A stretch of DNA of 64,000 bases, taken from positions 70,816,815 through 70,880,814 of the forward strand of contig CM055314.2 in NCBI GenBank assembly GCA_029255685.2, given 5' to 3'. Shown one piece after another: positions 11,784 through 22,318 of the stretch (position 1 is its first letter; the number at the start of each line of letters is the position of its first letter). Position numbers and translations under genes: made by a program. This stretch comes from Silene conica. Taxonomy: Eukaryota > Streptophyta > Magnoliopsida > Caryophyllales > Caryophyllaceae. The notes beneath the pieces were generated by a model. That model saw nothing but the letters and a program-made list of their open reading frames with translations, did not search any database and had not been told where the DNA came from.

Positions 11784-11801
11784 ACAGCAGTAAGGACGAC
11801 C

Positions 11802-14800
11802 TCAACCTACAGACAACGCATTTTTTGCCAGGTTATGAGCCACCTGGTTTAGATGCCTAGGAATAAAACTAAAAGTTAAACAATGAAAACTACAAGAGAT
11901 TGCTTCGATATCTTCGATAAGACCCTTGATCGAATGGAAACGTTTGGCCACCCCAAAGATCTGAAAAAGGCTCTGAAGACAGTCAGAGAGAACATCAATA
12001 TGTTTTAAGTCACTATCGACGGCCCATTTTAACACCCTTTTGATGGCCCAAGTTTCGGCTTGAATAGCCGATTCAGCCAAGAAAGGCTCCCCAAAGCGCG
12101 CCACAGTCCTCCCTCCTGGATCGTAGACCACCCACCCTGCTGAAGCCGACAGGTTATCCCTCCAAGCAGCATCCACTTTAATCCTGAAGGTACCGCACGA
12201 GACATTGCTACCAATAAAAGGACAAGGCTTGAAATTCTTCAAATTCTCCATAGTGTCATCGTCAAAATCAATAGCACTGCTAACTTTCACTTGAGTTTTA
12301 GCATCTTCAGCGACCTGAGCATTCTCTGTCAAAATGTTAATAAACGAAAAAATTTCCTTTCCCACAAAGGACTTACTTCTAAAAAGGATATCATTCCTGC
12401 ATCGCCAGATAGACCAAAGAGTGGCAACAAAAAGAATGGATTTCATATCCGCATCATATTCCTTTTTGAAAAAATAAAGCCAGTTCATGACCCACCCCGC
12501 AAGAGAAATATGACCCGACTGCTCCGTTCGAATTCCCAACGTAGAGGAAGCCCAAATCCGCCTTGCAACAACACAATCACGAAATAAGTGTTCGAGTGAT
12601 TCCAATTCAATTGGATTCGAACACAACGGGCAATGAGAAACCACATCCAAATTACGTTTAACAAATTCAGACCCCACTGGGAGGGCCCCAGCCAAGATCC
12701 GCCATAGGAAAGTCTTCCATTTATTCGGGCCCGGAAGCTTCCACAACATAATTCTACAGAATTGTTTAGAAGCCAAACTCAACCGCAATTTATCCTTCTC
12801 AGTCGATCTCTTACAAAATAACTCTTGAAAACAAATTCCATAGCCCGATTTAACAGAGTATCGACCATCCTCAGCATGCTTCCAGAAAGCACAATCTTTA
12901 TTGCTACTCTCACAAATAGGAATAGCAAGAATTTTAACAACCCATTCTTCTTCAAAAACAGCCTCCACCAGATCAGAATTCCACCTACTATTATTAACAA
13001 TTAAATCAGTAATAACAAGTGATCTTACCTGAGGAGGAGTAGGAAAACCATCACATCTAAGTTGGCGCGGGACCTCCCCATTAACCCAACCAACCGACCA
13101 AACATTTAGACGTGAATCAGGTCCAAAATTCCAACCCAAGTTAGGAAGGATAAGATCAAAACCAATACGAATACTCCGCCAACCCCACGAGCAATTGTAA
13201 CCCTTCTTCAAATTTTCCTTCAAAGGTAAAGAATTATTCTTAAAGAACTTGTGAAAGAAAACCCGACTGAGAACGGAATCCCGCTCATCAATAATCTTCC
13301 AAGCAATTTTCCCAAGTAACGCTTTATTCATACATGAGATGTTCCTAATACCCAGACCGCCCTCTGATTTCGGGAGACTTGTAAACATCCTACTCGTCCA
13401 ATGTATAGTATTCCCTAATCTCACCCCAGCCCACCAGAATTGTGACAATAAAGCATCCACTTTCTTTGTCACACTTACCGGTATTTTAAAAACCGATAGA
13501 ATGTAAATTGATAAGGAGGACAGAACAGAGGAGATTAAAGTTAACCTACCAGCAGCCGAAAGGAAAAGACCATTCCAGGATGCAAGACGTTTCTTGACCC
13601 TATCTAAAAGGTCACCAAAAAACTCCCTTTTAGACATTGCAAAGTCAGTTTCAATACCTAAATACTTCCCAATACCCTTATTTTCTTTAATACGAAGTGT
13701 GGTAAGGCCAATCCTCATTCTAGCTAGAGTAAAATTTGGACTGAAAATAATACCCGACTTTTTCTCATTCAAGGATTGACCCGACAAAAGACAAAACCGG
13801 TCCAGAATCCTCTTCAGATTGGTAAAGGAATTTCCTTTGTCCTTCAAGAAGAAGATGGAGTCGTCTGCAAAAAAGAGATGCGACAACGAAGGGGATCTTG
13901 GAGACAACTTAATACCAGAAATAATACCATCCTCCGCAGCCCTCAAAAGGTTCTGGGATAGAACCTCCATGCAAAGAATAAACAAAAAAGGGGACAGAGG
14001 ATCACCTTGACGAACACCTCGCTGTGGACTGAAGCTTTCCAAGGGAGAACCGTTACAGAGGACTTCATACTTAACAGTGGACACACAGCTCATAATTAAG
14101 TGGATCATTCTCTCTGGGAAACCAAAAGCTATAAGAGTTCTCTCCAAGAAAGGCCACCTAATTCTATCATAAGCTTTACTCATGTCAGCTTTAAAAGCAA
14201 ACTTCCCGTAGCTCCCAACTTTGTGATTGTTTATATTATGAAAAAGCTCATGCGCAAGAATAACATTGTCCGTAATTTGTCTCCCTTTAATGAAAGCATT
14301 TTGAAAAGGACCGATCAGATATCTCATAACGTTGTTAATCCTATTGGTGATGCACTTAGTAATAACCTTCATAATGACATTGCAGAGGCTGATCGGACGA
14401 TAATCCTCCACTTTCTCAGGACTGTCATTCTTAGGAATCAGTGTTATGAACGTTCGATTAAAGGCACCCGGAGAGACCCCACAATTCAGAACATCAAGAG
14501 CAACCTTAGTCACATCCTGTTTGACAGTATGCCAGAACTTATGAAAGAAAATAGCCGGAAAACCATCTGGACCTGGTGACTTAAGAGCTCCTAACTGAAA
14601 GACAGCACGTCTTACCTCTTGTTCAGTAAAAAGTTTATTTAACCAATCCACATCATCCGGCCTAACCTTGTTCGTAATCATCGAGAAAAGAGAAGAGTCC
14701 TCATAAAACCCACCAGAGGTATCCTCCTCCCCACCATAGACAACATTATTAGGACAAAAAATGGACATAAAATGATTCCTAAACGAATCAGCCACCAAGC

Positions 14801-15968
14801 GCTTATCAAAAGACCACACGCCCGAGCTCAATTTAACCCCATGAATAAAATTCCGACCAGCCCTCCCTTTAACCCAATTGAAAAAAAACTTCGTACACGT
14901 ATCACCATCAATAGCCCAATTAACTTTAGCACGTTGTTTCCAATACAAACTTGCCGCTTTAGCGAAATCAGTCACTTCCTCATTAGCCACATCAAAACCT
15001 TGAAATTCGTGTGACACCAAACCCTCGTCCAAATTTTTAATCAGGTTCTCATCAAAGCTATGCCATTTCGCCTTCCATTCATCCCTTTTATCTAAAGCCC
15101 ATTTCTTAATAACCCCCCGTGTTTTCGACAACTTCCTCCCAAGAACCATAAAAGACGTTCCATACTCCTCCCTATTCCACGTATTATTGATTAGCAACTG
15201 GCATTCAGGATTATTCAAACACCACGCATCTATTTTATATGGCTTAGCACCAGAATTAATAGTAAGAGCAAGATCAAGGACAATTGGTGCATGATCCGAA
15301 ATTTGGATCGGAGAGTGGACAATACCTGAATCCGGGAATAATGAAAGCCAATCCTTAGATCCATATCCTCTATCCAACCTCTCAAACACTCTTTTAAAAC
15401 CCTTTCTATTATTAGTCCACGTAAACCTTGGACCTTTAAAAGGAATATCAATTAATTCATGACGAATTCTCCAACTGTGGAAATTAAGCGAACCCGCAAC
15501 GGTACCCTTTTTAGTGCTAAATTTATCCGATGCATACTCAACTTGATTGAAGTCTCCAAAAATAACAAAAGGGAACGACAAACCACTAATCCAAAAACCA
15601 AGATCATCCCACACTTCATCGCGATGAGAGAGTTCCGGGGCACCATACAAACACACCAAATACCAAGGGAATTCCAAATTTTCATTATTAAAAAGGATCA
15701 CAAAGTTTTTACAAGAGAAGTGCAATGTGAACCTTACCCCACAACGCCAACCGCACCAAAGGCCCCCAGAATTCCCTTCCGCATCGAACCCAGCGACATT
15801 AACAAAACCCAAACCTCTAAACATACTTGAAACTTTTTCCACACTACATTTAGTCTCCGAAAGGAAAATACAAGATAAATTAAAGTCTAAAACCAACGCC
15901 CTAACTTTCGGAATTATAGGGGAGAGCGTCTCATTGATGCCCCTACAATTCCATCCGAGTATTCTCAT
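11802..15968 (-). CDS. LINE ORF2: endonuclease, reverse transcriptase, RNase H
   Basis: An uninterrupted 1388-residue frame. The N-terminal 230 residues are an APE-type endonuclease: ILGWNCRGIN at the start, SETKC near 38, GDFN near 139, SDHAPI near 223. Reverse transcriptase follows: SPGPDGFPAIFF near 463, then RPISLCN, DMSKAYDRIRW, GVRQGDPLSPFLF, and the catalytic FADD near 699. A zinc-binding RT-associated domain has FLWRIL and CPLC near 1112. The last 130 residues are an RNase H domain (KVDAAW near 1263, then AEsAIQAETWA and VLSDCL), typical of plant L1 lineages that keep RNase H. It nicks target DNA and copies the LINE RNA at the nick. The ATG overlaps the ORF1 stop as ATGA, so translation probably depends on reinitiation. 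No stop or frameshift is seen, so the copy may be enzymatically competent. Confidence 0.93.
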   Translation of the reverse strand: MRILGWNCRGINETLSPIIPKVRALVLDFNLSCIFLSETKCSVEKVSSMFRGLGFVNVAGFDAEGNSGGLWCGWRCGVRFTLHFSCKNFVILFNNENLEFPWYLVCLYGAPELSHRDEVWDDLGFWISGLSFPFVIFGDFNQVEYASDKFSTKKGTVAGSLNFHSWRIRHELIDIPFKGPRFTWTNNRKGFKRVFERLDRGYGSKDWLSLFPDSGIVHSPIQISDHAPIVLDLALTINSGAKPYKIDAWCLNNPECQLLINNTWNREEYGTSFMVLGRKLSKTRGVIKKWALDKRDEWKAKWHSFDENLIKNLDEGLVSHEFQGFDVANEEVTDFAKAASLYWKQRAKVNWAIDGDTCTKFFFNWVKGRAGRNFIHGVKLSSGVWSFDKRLVADSFRNHFMSIFCPNNVVYGGEEDTSGGFYEDSSLFSMITNKVRPDDVDWLNKLFTEQEVRRAVFQLGALKSPGPDGFPAIFFHKFWHTVKQDVTKVALDVLNCGVSPGAFNRTFITLIPKNDSPEKVEDYRPISLCNVIMKVITKCITNRINNVMRYLIGPFQNAFIKGRQITDNVILAHELFHNINNHKVGSYGKFAFKADMSKAYDRIRWPFLERTLIAFGFPERMIHLIMSCVSTVKYEVLCNGSPLESFSPQRGVRQGDPLSPFLFILCMEVLSQNLLRAAEDGIISGIKLSPRSPSLSHLFFADDSIFFLKDKGNSFTNLKRILDRFCLLSGQSLNEKKSGIIFSPNFTLARMRIGLTTLRIKENKGIGKYLGIETDFAMSKREFFGDLLDRVKKRLASWNGLFLSAAGRLTLISSVLSSLSIYILSVFKIPVSVTKKVDALLSQFWWAGVRLGNTIHWTSRMFTSLPKSEGGLGIRNISCMNKALLGKIAWKIIDERDSVLSRVFFHKFFKNNSLPLKENLKKGYNCSWGWRSIRIGFDLILPNLGWNFGPDSRLNVWSVGWVNGEVPRQLRCDGFPTPPQVRSLVITDLIVNNSRWNSDLVEAVFEEEWVVKILAIPICESSNKDCAFWKHAEDGRYSVKSGYGICFQELFCKRSTEKDKLRLSLASKQFCRIMLWKLPGPNKWKTFLWRILAGALPVGSEFVKRNLDVVSHCPLCSNPIELESLEHLFRDCVVARRIWASSTLGIRTEQSGHISLAGWVMNWLYFFKKEYDADMKSILFVATLWSIWRCRNDILFRSKSFVGKEIFSFINILTENAQVAEDAKTQVKVSSAIDFDDDTMENLKNFKPCPFIGSNVSCGTFRIKVDAAWRDNLSASAGWVVYDPGGRTVARFGEPFLAESAIQAETWAIKRVLKWAVDSDLKHIDVLSDCLQSLFQIFGVAKRFHSIKGLIEDIEAISCSFHCLTFSFIPRHLNQVAHNLAKNALSVG

Positions 15969-17629
15969 TCAAGGCGAGGAGGTTGCATAGGGCCAACCTC
16001 CGCAAATCCCATACCACCAGCCACAGACGAGTCGCTAGAACTGCTACACTCCATATCAGCAACATTCATGCAGAAGCTCTTACTACCTTTCCTTAGATGA
16101 TCCAAAGTATCAGTAGTACTAATACTCTTCAACTTCTTCGAAAGTTGTCTCAGGTATGGCTTAGCATAGCCAATGTTAACTAAGGCCACAGCTGGAACAT
16201 TGTCTTCCATAGTATCAGACAAACATTTCCTCTTTTTAATTGGCAGAGCAGCATCTGCCTCATCCCAATTCTTGTCATCTGCATTATTAAACAACACTAA
16301 AGTCTGCTCTTCATCGTTATCCTTCTTCTCTGGAAAATGATTAGTGTTGGGATCAGACTCAGCCTTCTCAACAAAAATCCCCGAATCAGCCCAGAAACCA
16401 TTTCCAAAAGTCTTCCCTTCAGCCAACCCCTCCCCCCACGAAGCAGCGATCTTCACAGTAGCTTCAAATATGCTTGGATTAACATTCACATCTTCCTCAG
16501 AGACTCCAGTTTCAAAGAAGCACTTCACAGATTGTTTAGTACTCATGTCATCATCACTTAACATAACATTCTTTCCATAACCAGCATTAAGGGACAAAGT
16601 TGTATTAACTTCCGTTACTGGACTAATGGGAAGATTCCCAAACCCTTCAGAGTCTGAGGTAGACATTCTTCTGCTATTAAGAGATTCAGAACTGGTGATA
16701 GGTTCGTCTGGTGTAGTGTAGTTAGACGAAGACGAATCTACTATGTTAATAACCAGGTCATTATTGTCATTAATAGTGCCATTCTCCACCTCCATCTCTC
16801 CAGTCCTGTTAATATTCATACCCTGTACATCTGCATGACCAGCATTTCCATAGTAATCAAAGTGATACGTAACTGGTAAACCTGTAACTGGAGGATCAAA
16901 AACCTGGGAATATCCCCTATTCTCATCATCTAGCCGAGCCCAATTGAAGTCTCCTTCCACCCGATTAAGGATAGTCTCCTGGATGTAGGTGTCCCTGTCA
17001 ACAGGTGTAGGACTAACAACCCCATCAAAGTTAGTAAAAAGTGCATAAGGATCATTTGAAGTTTGAGAAAGAAACTGCCTAGAGGCTGGATATTGCATGT
17101 GGTGAATTCCCGCAGTATTTCCAGTTGAACCATCAAAGATATACCCTCCCCCACCTCCGCCTGTGTTCAGATTATTCAAAAGATCAGTATTATCCAAAGG
17201 TACCGCTTGTGCATCACTGAAGATAGGATCATCAGTAACCTCCATACCAACAATATTTTCTTCTGGATCATTCACATGATTATTAGCTGTTCCATCATTG
17301 TCCACAGTCTTATCACCCATTTCATTAAACTGATCCCCAGCCCCCTCAACAGAAGGCCCTCCAAACAAACCCTCTCCACTACCATCTTGATTCTGCTGAT
17401 TAATGTTAAAAAGAACAGGGCCAGCAAAGGGCTGGGCCGTAACACTAAATTTCATACCTGGGTAAACACGCCCCCCCGGGGTTGCACCTACTCCAAAGTC
17501 AACCATAAGCTCCTCCTCTAAATCCGGTCCAGAATCATCATAAACTTCCTCACTGTCAGCTTCAAGCCTCACTTTCGCAGATACAAACTTAGTGGTAGAC
17601 GGAGTAGCCCTGAGATCTAAGTTAAACAT
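15965..17629 (-). CDS. LINE ORF1, C-terminal part (5' truncated)
   Basis: A 554-residue frame that ends in TGA overlapping the ORF2 start. Plant L1 ORF1 proteins usually begin with a DUF4283 domain and a CCHC knuckle for RNA binding. Neither is visible here; the sequence is acidic, Ser/Asn/Gly-rich and low in complexity, like the variable tail. One short basic stretch (KPYLRQLSKKLKS) lies near the C-terminus and another, IKKRKC, somewhat before it. The ATG falls on the first three bases of the LINE at the target-site junction, so it is probably an internal Met exposed by truncation rather than the true start. Without the RNA-binding half the product is unlikely to work as a nucleocapsid. Confidence 0.75.
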   Translation of the reverse strand: MFNLDLRATPSTTKFVSAKVRLEADSEEVYDDSGPDLEEELMVDFGVGATPGGRVYPGMKFSVTAQPFAGPVLFNINQQNQDGSGEGLFGGPSVEGAGDQFNEMGDKTVDNDGTANNHVNDPEENIVGMEVTDDPIFSDAQAVPLDNTDLLNNLNTGGGGGGYIFDGSTGNTAGIHHMQYPASRQFLSQTSNDPYALFTNFDGVVSPTPVDRDTYIQETILNRVEGDFNWARLDDENRGYSQVFDPPVTGLPVTYHFDYYGNAGHADVQGMNINRTGEMEVENGTINDNNDLVINIVDSSSSNYTTPDEPITSSESLNSRRMSTSDSEGFGNLPISPVTEVNTTLSLNAGYGKNVMLSDDDMSTKQSVKCFFETGVSEEDVNVNPSIFEATVKIAASWGEGLAEGKTFGNGFWADSGIFVEKAESDPNTNHFPEKKDNDEEQTLVLFNNADDKNWDEADAALPIKKRKCLSDTMEDNVPAVALVNIGYAKPYLRQLSKKLKSISTTDTLDHLRKGSKSFCMNVADMECSSSSDSSVAGGMGFAEVGPMQPPRLE

Positions 17630-17761
17630 AGATGATTCTTGTGCTAAATTATGCCTTTTATATGCTATTTATATTAGAATGTCGATACTTCCGACTTTCG
17701 GTGTTTAATGTAGGATTGATGCATTTATGAAGCAAAAGATGGATTGGAGCGCTGCGGACCC

Positions 17762-18274
17762 TGTTTAGCCCAAAAATCCTCATCACGCTGTTGGGCCCAT
17801 AAGCAATCTCAGAAGCAGCAGCCCACTAAAGAAGCCAATATCTATCCAGAAAAGAGCCGTTGAAGAGGGAGAAAGGGTCAAAACCCTAAAGGGATATTCC
17901 CCTAGACTCTCTCCTATATTCCAGGAGCTGACCCAGACTAGGACCAGGACCAGCTGACCAGGAGTCCAAAGCTTATAAAAAGGAGAATTAGGGCATTTGT
18001 TAGGGGAGTTCATACGTTGCAATTTTACTTACGCCAAACACTTGTAGTCCGTCCCATACAGCGAAAATCTTCGATCATAGTAAAAATATTGGTGGGATTC
18101 CGTTCCCCCCGCGGTTGTTTCCCTCATCGGGTTTTTCCGCGTCACCAAAAATCTCTTGTGTCACTCTTTATTTCTCTCATTTTCTATATTTGTTTTCTAC
18201 GTAAAATATGAATATTGGTTGGTACTTTGACCCGCATCACAAAAACTTGACCCGGTAAAAATTTTACCAAAACA
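17762..18274 (+). repeat. Element A 5' LTR
   Basis: 513 bp, TGTTTAGCCC to TTACCAAAACA. It contains a TATA box (TATAAAAA, 17975-17982) about 290 bp before its end, so the transcript should start near 18010. The segment TTTTTCCGCGTCACCAAAAA near the end of R/U5 is shared with elements B and C. Confidence 0.92.
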
Positions 18275-18277
18275 ATT

Positions 18278-18295
18278 TGGCGCCCACCGTGGGGT
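18278..18295 (+). promoter_or_regulatory. Element A primer-binding site
   Basis: TGGCGCCCACCGTGGGGT, three bases after the 5' LTR. It starts with TGG, complementary to a tRNA CCA tail. The same site is found in element B on the other strand. Which tRNA primes it is not decided here. Confidence 0.8.
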
Positions 18296-18343
18296 ATAGT
18301 ACGCATTCCAATATCCAAAAACCGTAATTTCATCACAACAAGC

Positions 18344-20677
18344 ATGTCTGGGACCAAAGCTAACCCCTCCAGTTCTCAAAGCATGCCAGCCCAGTCCAGT
18401 GGGACCAACCCTACCGTGTCCGTTGGTTTCACAGGATCACCCTCCGTCGTAAACCAGACCACAACCTCAAGGGTTGCGGTTCCATCCAGTAAACCTCCTC
18501 AGGTTCCCAGATCACCCCCTGTGTCTGCTTCCCCGAGGCAGAGCAGAGAAAGCAGCCCCAGCAGGAGCGCAGAAGCTCAGATACCTGGAGTAGGCCAGCA
18601 GCCGCAGACTCCCAGCCCAGATCCGATGCAGGTGGTGGTCTAAGGAATGAGCGCTCTGCAGGAAGCCATAGAGGGCCTGAAGAAGGACAATCTGAACCTG
18701 AGAGAGCAGATCGCTGCAGTCGCACGACCAGAGCAGCCGTTCAGAATGTTACAACCAGGGCATGGACAGACCTTCAATCCCTTCGGGAGAGGAGGGCTGA
18801 ACCGACCAATTCCTCAGGAGATCGTCACCAGGCTGGATCTAGGTGTTATCACCCCGAGCAGCGGCCCAGAGATACTGGATCTGGAGTCATCTGCGTTCAG
18901 AACATCGCAGTCGAGCCCAGTTCAGCCGGCAGTCAATCCGTTCCCTAGAGCAGGTAGTCTCTCAGACCAGCGCTACCAGGAGCTGAAGGACATGATCACC
19001 AAGATACCGGGCATGCCAAGGCCCATGGAGAAAGCCTCCCAAGACAGCTATGCAGACTCGCCCTTCATTGACAATATTGCCTTGATTAACGTGCCCAAGG
19101 GGTTTGTGCCTCCAACGATGACACTATACGATGGTACGGCCGACCCCCTGGACCACATCAATCAGTATAAGCAGAAAACGATGGTGGTGACCGCAACCGG
19201 AGCACTTAAGGAGGCTTGTATGTGCAAGGGATTCAGATCAACCCTGTCCGGAGTAGCCCTGCACTGGTTCGTGGGATTGCCCAATCGTAGCATCTCCTTC
19301 TTTGCAGATCTGGTCAATGCCTTTAACCAGCAGTTTGCTAGCAGCATGAAACCAGAAAAGCAGACCAGTGATCTTTACAGAATTGTCCAAGGATTCGAGG
19401 AAACAACTCGAGATTACCTCCCCAGATTCAATAAAGAGAAGGTTGCCATTCCACATTGTGATGTACCCACTGCCATCGAAGCCTTTCGCATGGGGTTACA
19501 TCACGATTCAGACCTATACAAGCAGTTGACAATGCACCCATGAACTACCTTTGCTGATGTACAGACCCAGGCAGTTGCAGCCATGAGGCTGGAAGAAGAC
19601 GCTGCCTCCAGAAGAAGTACCTATGACACAGAACCTGTGTCCAGAAAAGCACCAGTAGAAAAAAGGAGCGAAAGATCAAAGCCCTACAGTAAGCCAGTGA
19701 GCAAAGTATCCGAGGGCACCGGTGGTAAAAATGATGCAGATCCACCTCCGAAGGTCAGCGAGTATGGCTTTACCACCGGGATGGCTGGCTTGCTGAAGGC
19801 CTTAAAAGAACTCAAGGGAGTCAGATGGCCAAAAAAGAAAGAGGAGCGACCCAACGACCGCCGTGATGCTAGCAAAAAATGTGAATTTTATGATGACATA
19901 GGCCATACTACGGATGAATGTTATACCCTCAGGAAGGAGGTCCGATTCTAGTATGACTGAGGCAACTTAGATCATCTGCTCCCAGAGAAGTCCACCAGAG
20001 TCAATGCAGCCAGCCAGGTGCAACCTTCACCAGCCCCTCCCTGCAACAGGATTGTCAACGTCATCACCGGAGGATCAGAGCTGTGTGGGCTCACCTATTC
20101 TGCAGCTAAGAGACGTGTGACAGCAGCCAAAGGAGACAAGCCAGAGTCATCTTGCAGAATAGCACGACAGGATCTCCAAGCTGTGATCTTTGATGAGACA
20201 GACGCAGAAGCTGTGCCAGAGCAGCACCATGATGCCTTGATTATCACATTGAACATCGACAATTGTGAGGTCAGGAAAGTCATGGTAGACACAGGCAGTT
20301 CCGTCAACCTGCTAATGCTGGATGCCCTAAAAAGCATGGGGTTTGACGAGAAGGACCTGACAAAGAAAGCCATTCCTCAGGTCGGATTCAGTGGAGAAAC
20401 AGCGCATACTCTGGGGGAAATCACCATCCCCACCTACGCCGGAGGGCTGAACAAACAGGTAAGATACTTAGTTATTGATGGTCCATCTACTTACAATGTT
20501 ATTCTTGGCAGGCCCTGGATCCACGAAATGCGAGCAATCCCGTCAACGTATCACCAGTGCCTGAAATTCCCTACACCATGGGGAGTCCAGGAAATACGGG
20601 GAGATCAGGAGGAGGCCAAGGATTGCTACAAAGTAGCTCTCAAAATGACCACCAGACCACCAGCTGCCAGAGCGTAG
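18344..20677 (+). pseudogene. Element A gag-protease (broken)
   Basis: Gag starts at the ATG at 18344. Compared with the copy in B it is broken by TAA at 18641, TGA at 19541, TAG at 19949 and TGA at 19958; the last two are CAG to TAG and CGA to TGA, that is C-to-T changes. The Retrotrans_gag domain is at about 19080-19540 (LHWFVGLPNRSI, RDYLPRFNKEK). A CHHC knuckle-like motif near 19880 has lost its first His (CEFYDDIGHTTDEC). The aspartic protease follows, with catalytic DTGSSVNLLMLDALKSMGF near 20287. A also lacks the Pro/Trp-rich repeats present in B's Gag. The frame ends in the UAG at 20675 that is conserved in B. Confidence 0.88.
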
Positions 20678-20683
20678 CAACTA
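20675..20683 (+). promoter_or_regulatory. Candidate stop-codon readthrough site between protease and RT (element A)
   Basis: TAG followed by CAACTA, matching the leaky context UAG-CAR-YYA. Protease upstream and RT downstream are in the same frame, and no ATG lies near the start of the RT frame. The same arrangement is kept in B (28352-28360). Confidence 0.55.
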
Positions 20684-21402
20684 CAACAACTGCACATCCA
20701 GGAGGAGTACATCGAGCCCCAACAGGCAGAAATCGATGAGGTCCGCCTGGATGAGCAGCACCCAGAGAGGACCGTGTTCGTAGGCTCAGAGTGCTCTGGA
20801 GATCTGCGCCAGCAGCTCCTCCAGCTGCTCCGAAAGAATGTAGATTGCTTTGCCTGGTCCCACAAAGACATGATTGGCATAGACCCAGAGATTATAACAC
20901 ACAAGCTCAGTATAGATCCAGGATTCAGACCAGTGCAGCAGAGACGCAGGAAATTCGCAGCAGAAAGACACCAGATCATAAACCAGGAGGTGGATAACCT
21001 TCTGGAGGCAGGAAAGATTAGGGAAGTCAAGTACCCAAAATGGCTATCTAATGTAGTGGTGGTACAAAAAAAGAATGGTAAGTGGAGGGTCTGCGTGGAT
21101 TTCACAGACCTGAATAAGCCTACCCCAAGGACCCATTCCCCTTGCCACATATAGATGCTATGGTGGACGCCACTGCAGGCCACGAAACATTGACTTTCCT
21201 AGATGCCTGGAGCGGGTACAACCAGATCAAAATGGATCCGGCAGACCAGGAGAAGACAACATTCAGGTCCGAAAGAGGCATTTACTGCTACAATGTAATG
21301 CCCTTCGGTCTCAAGAATGCTGGCTCCACATATCAGCGGCTCGTCAATATGATGTTCAAAGACCAGATAGGCCGCAATATGGAAGTATACATAGACGATA
21401 TG

Positions 21403-21937
21403 TGTTTTGGTAAAATTTCTACCGGGTCGAGATTATGTGATGCGGGTCAAAGTGTCAACCAATATAAGGATTTACGTGAAGAATGAATACGAAAATTACA
21501 GAGATAAAACAACGACGCAAGAGATTTTTGGTGACGCGGAAAAACCCGTTGAGGGAAACAACCGCGGGGGGAACGGAATCCCACCAATATTTTTACTATG
21601 ATCGAGGATTCTCACTGTTGGGGACAGATTACAAGTATTTTGCGAAAGTAGTAGGGTTTTACAACGTGTGTACTCAATGAATAACAAATGCCCTAGTTTC
21701 TCCTTTTATAGCTGCGAAGTACTATCCAACTGATTCGGTTTCTGGCGCTGGAATGTAGGAGAGAATATAGGGGAATATCCTTTCAGGGTTTTGACCCATT
21801 CCCTTTCTCCAACAACTCTTTTTCTGCTCTGATCTGTGCCTGGCTTGCATCTGCTTTGCCCCTGATCTGCTCCTGGCGTTAGGCTGCTTAATTATCTTTT
21901 GGGCCCAGTAGCGAGGTGTGGATTTTTGGGCTAAACA
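21403..21937 (-). repeat. Element B 3' LTR
   Basis: 535 bp, TGTTTTGGTAAAATT to GGCTAAACA on the plus strand, nearly identical to 31084-31618. One difference was seen, at about 21592 (T against G). Confidence 0.93.
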
Positions 21938-21952
21938 ATTTCCCCCAAATTT
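21938..21952 (-). promoter_or_regulatory. Element B polypurine tract
   Basis: Reads AAATTTGGGGGAAAT on the minus strand, directly before the 3' LTR. The same tract precedes A's 3' LTR (36799-36813). It primes plus-strand DNA synthesis. Confidence 0.85.
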
Positions 21953-22188
21953 CAGCTCAACTTGGCTTCAATTGGGCTGGAATTTTACTCTGCTTCCAAG
22001 GCGTGCCTCTGGAATTCATACGGGTAGTTGAGGTTTGCTGACGATGCTCACGTAGGCTACCCACTAGGTGATTTTTCCAACCACCCATTTATGGTATGTC
22101 CCCTCAACTATTTCAACTTCCCACTTGCATTTACTTTTTAACTTTTGAATTCAAATTTTCCCTTTGTTTTTAACCGTTCATTTTTTGC

Positions 22189-22195
22189 TATAAAT
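22189..22195 (+). promoter_or_regulatory. TATA box of the antisense gene in element B
   Basis: TATAAAT, 124 bp before the ATG of the antisense gene and about 250 bp inside the 3' LTR border. Its position suggests that the antisense gene has its own promoter rather than using the LTR. Prediction only. Confidence 0.45.
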
Positions 22196-22318
22196 TGCCT
22201 TTCCATCCGACTTTTTCACTTTTACCATCTTCTCAATTCACTTCTTTCACCTGCTTTCTCTTCTCTTACTTTCTTTTTCACAGTAAAATTTATTTACCTC
22301 AACCTTCGAAGTTTTATA

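Larger units (their letters stand above)
11749..17629 (-). mobile_element. L1-type LINE, nearly intact, inserted in D's 5' LTR
   Basis: A 5.9 kb non-LTR retrotransposon on the minus strand, flanked by a perfect 16-bp target repeat (AGATGATTCTTGTGCT at 11733-11748 and 17630-17645). The 3' end is a poly(A) tract of about 35 bases (poly-T at 11748-11782 on the plus strand), and the 3' UTR after ORF2 is only about 20 bases. ORF1 and ORF2 overlap in ATGA. The 5' end starts exactly at the ATG of the surviving ORF1 part, without a 5' UTR, which indicates 5' truncation. The perfect target repeat, long A tail and intact ORF2 indicate recent insertion. Confidence 0.93.

Noticed and set aside
14100-14579. 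159-codon plus-strand frame
   Set aside because: It is the antisense shadow of the conserved RT domain of LINE ORF2.
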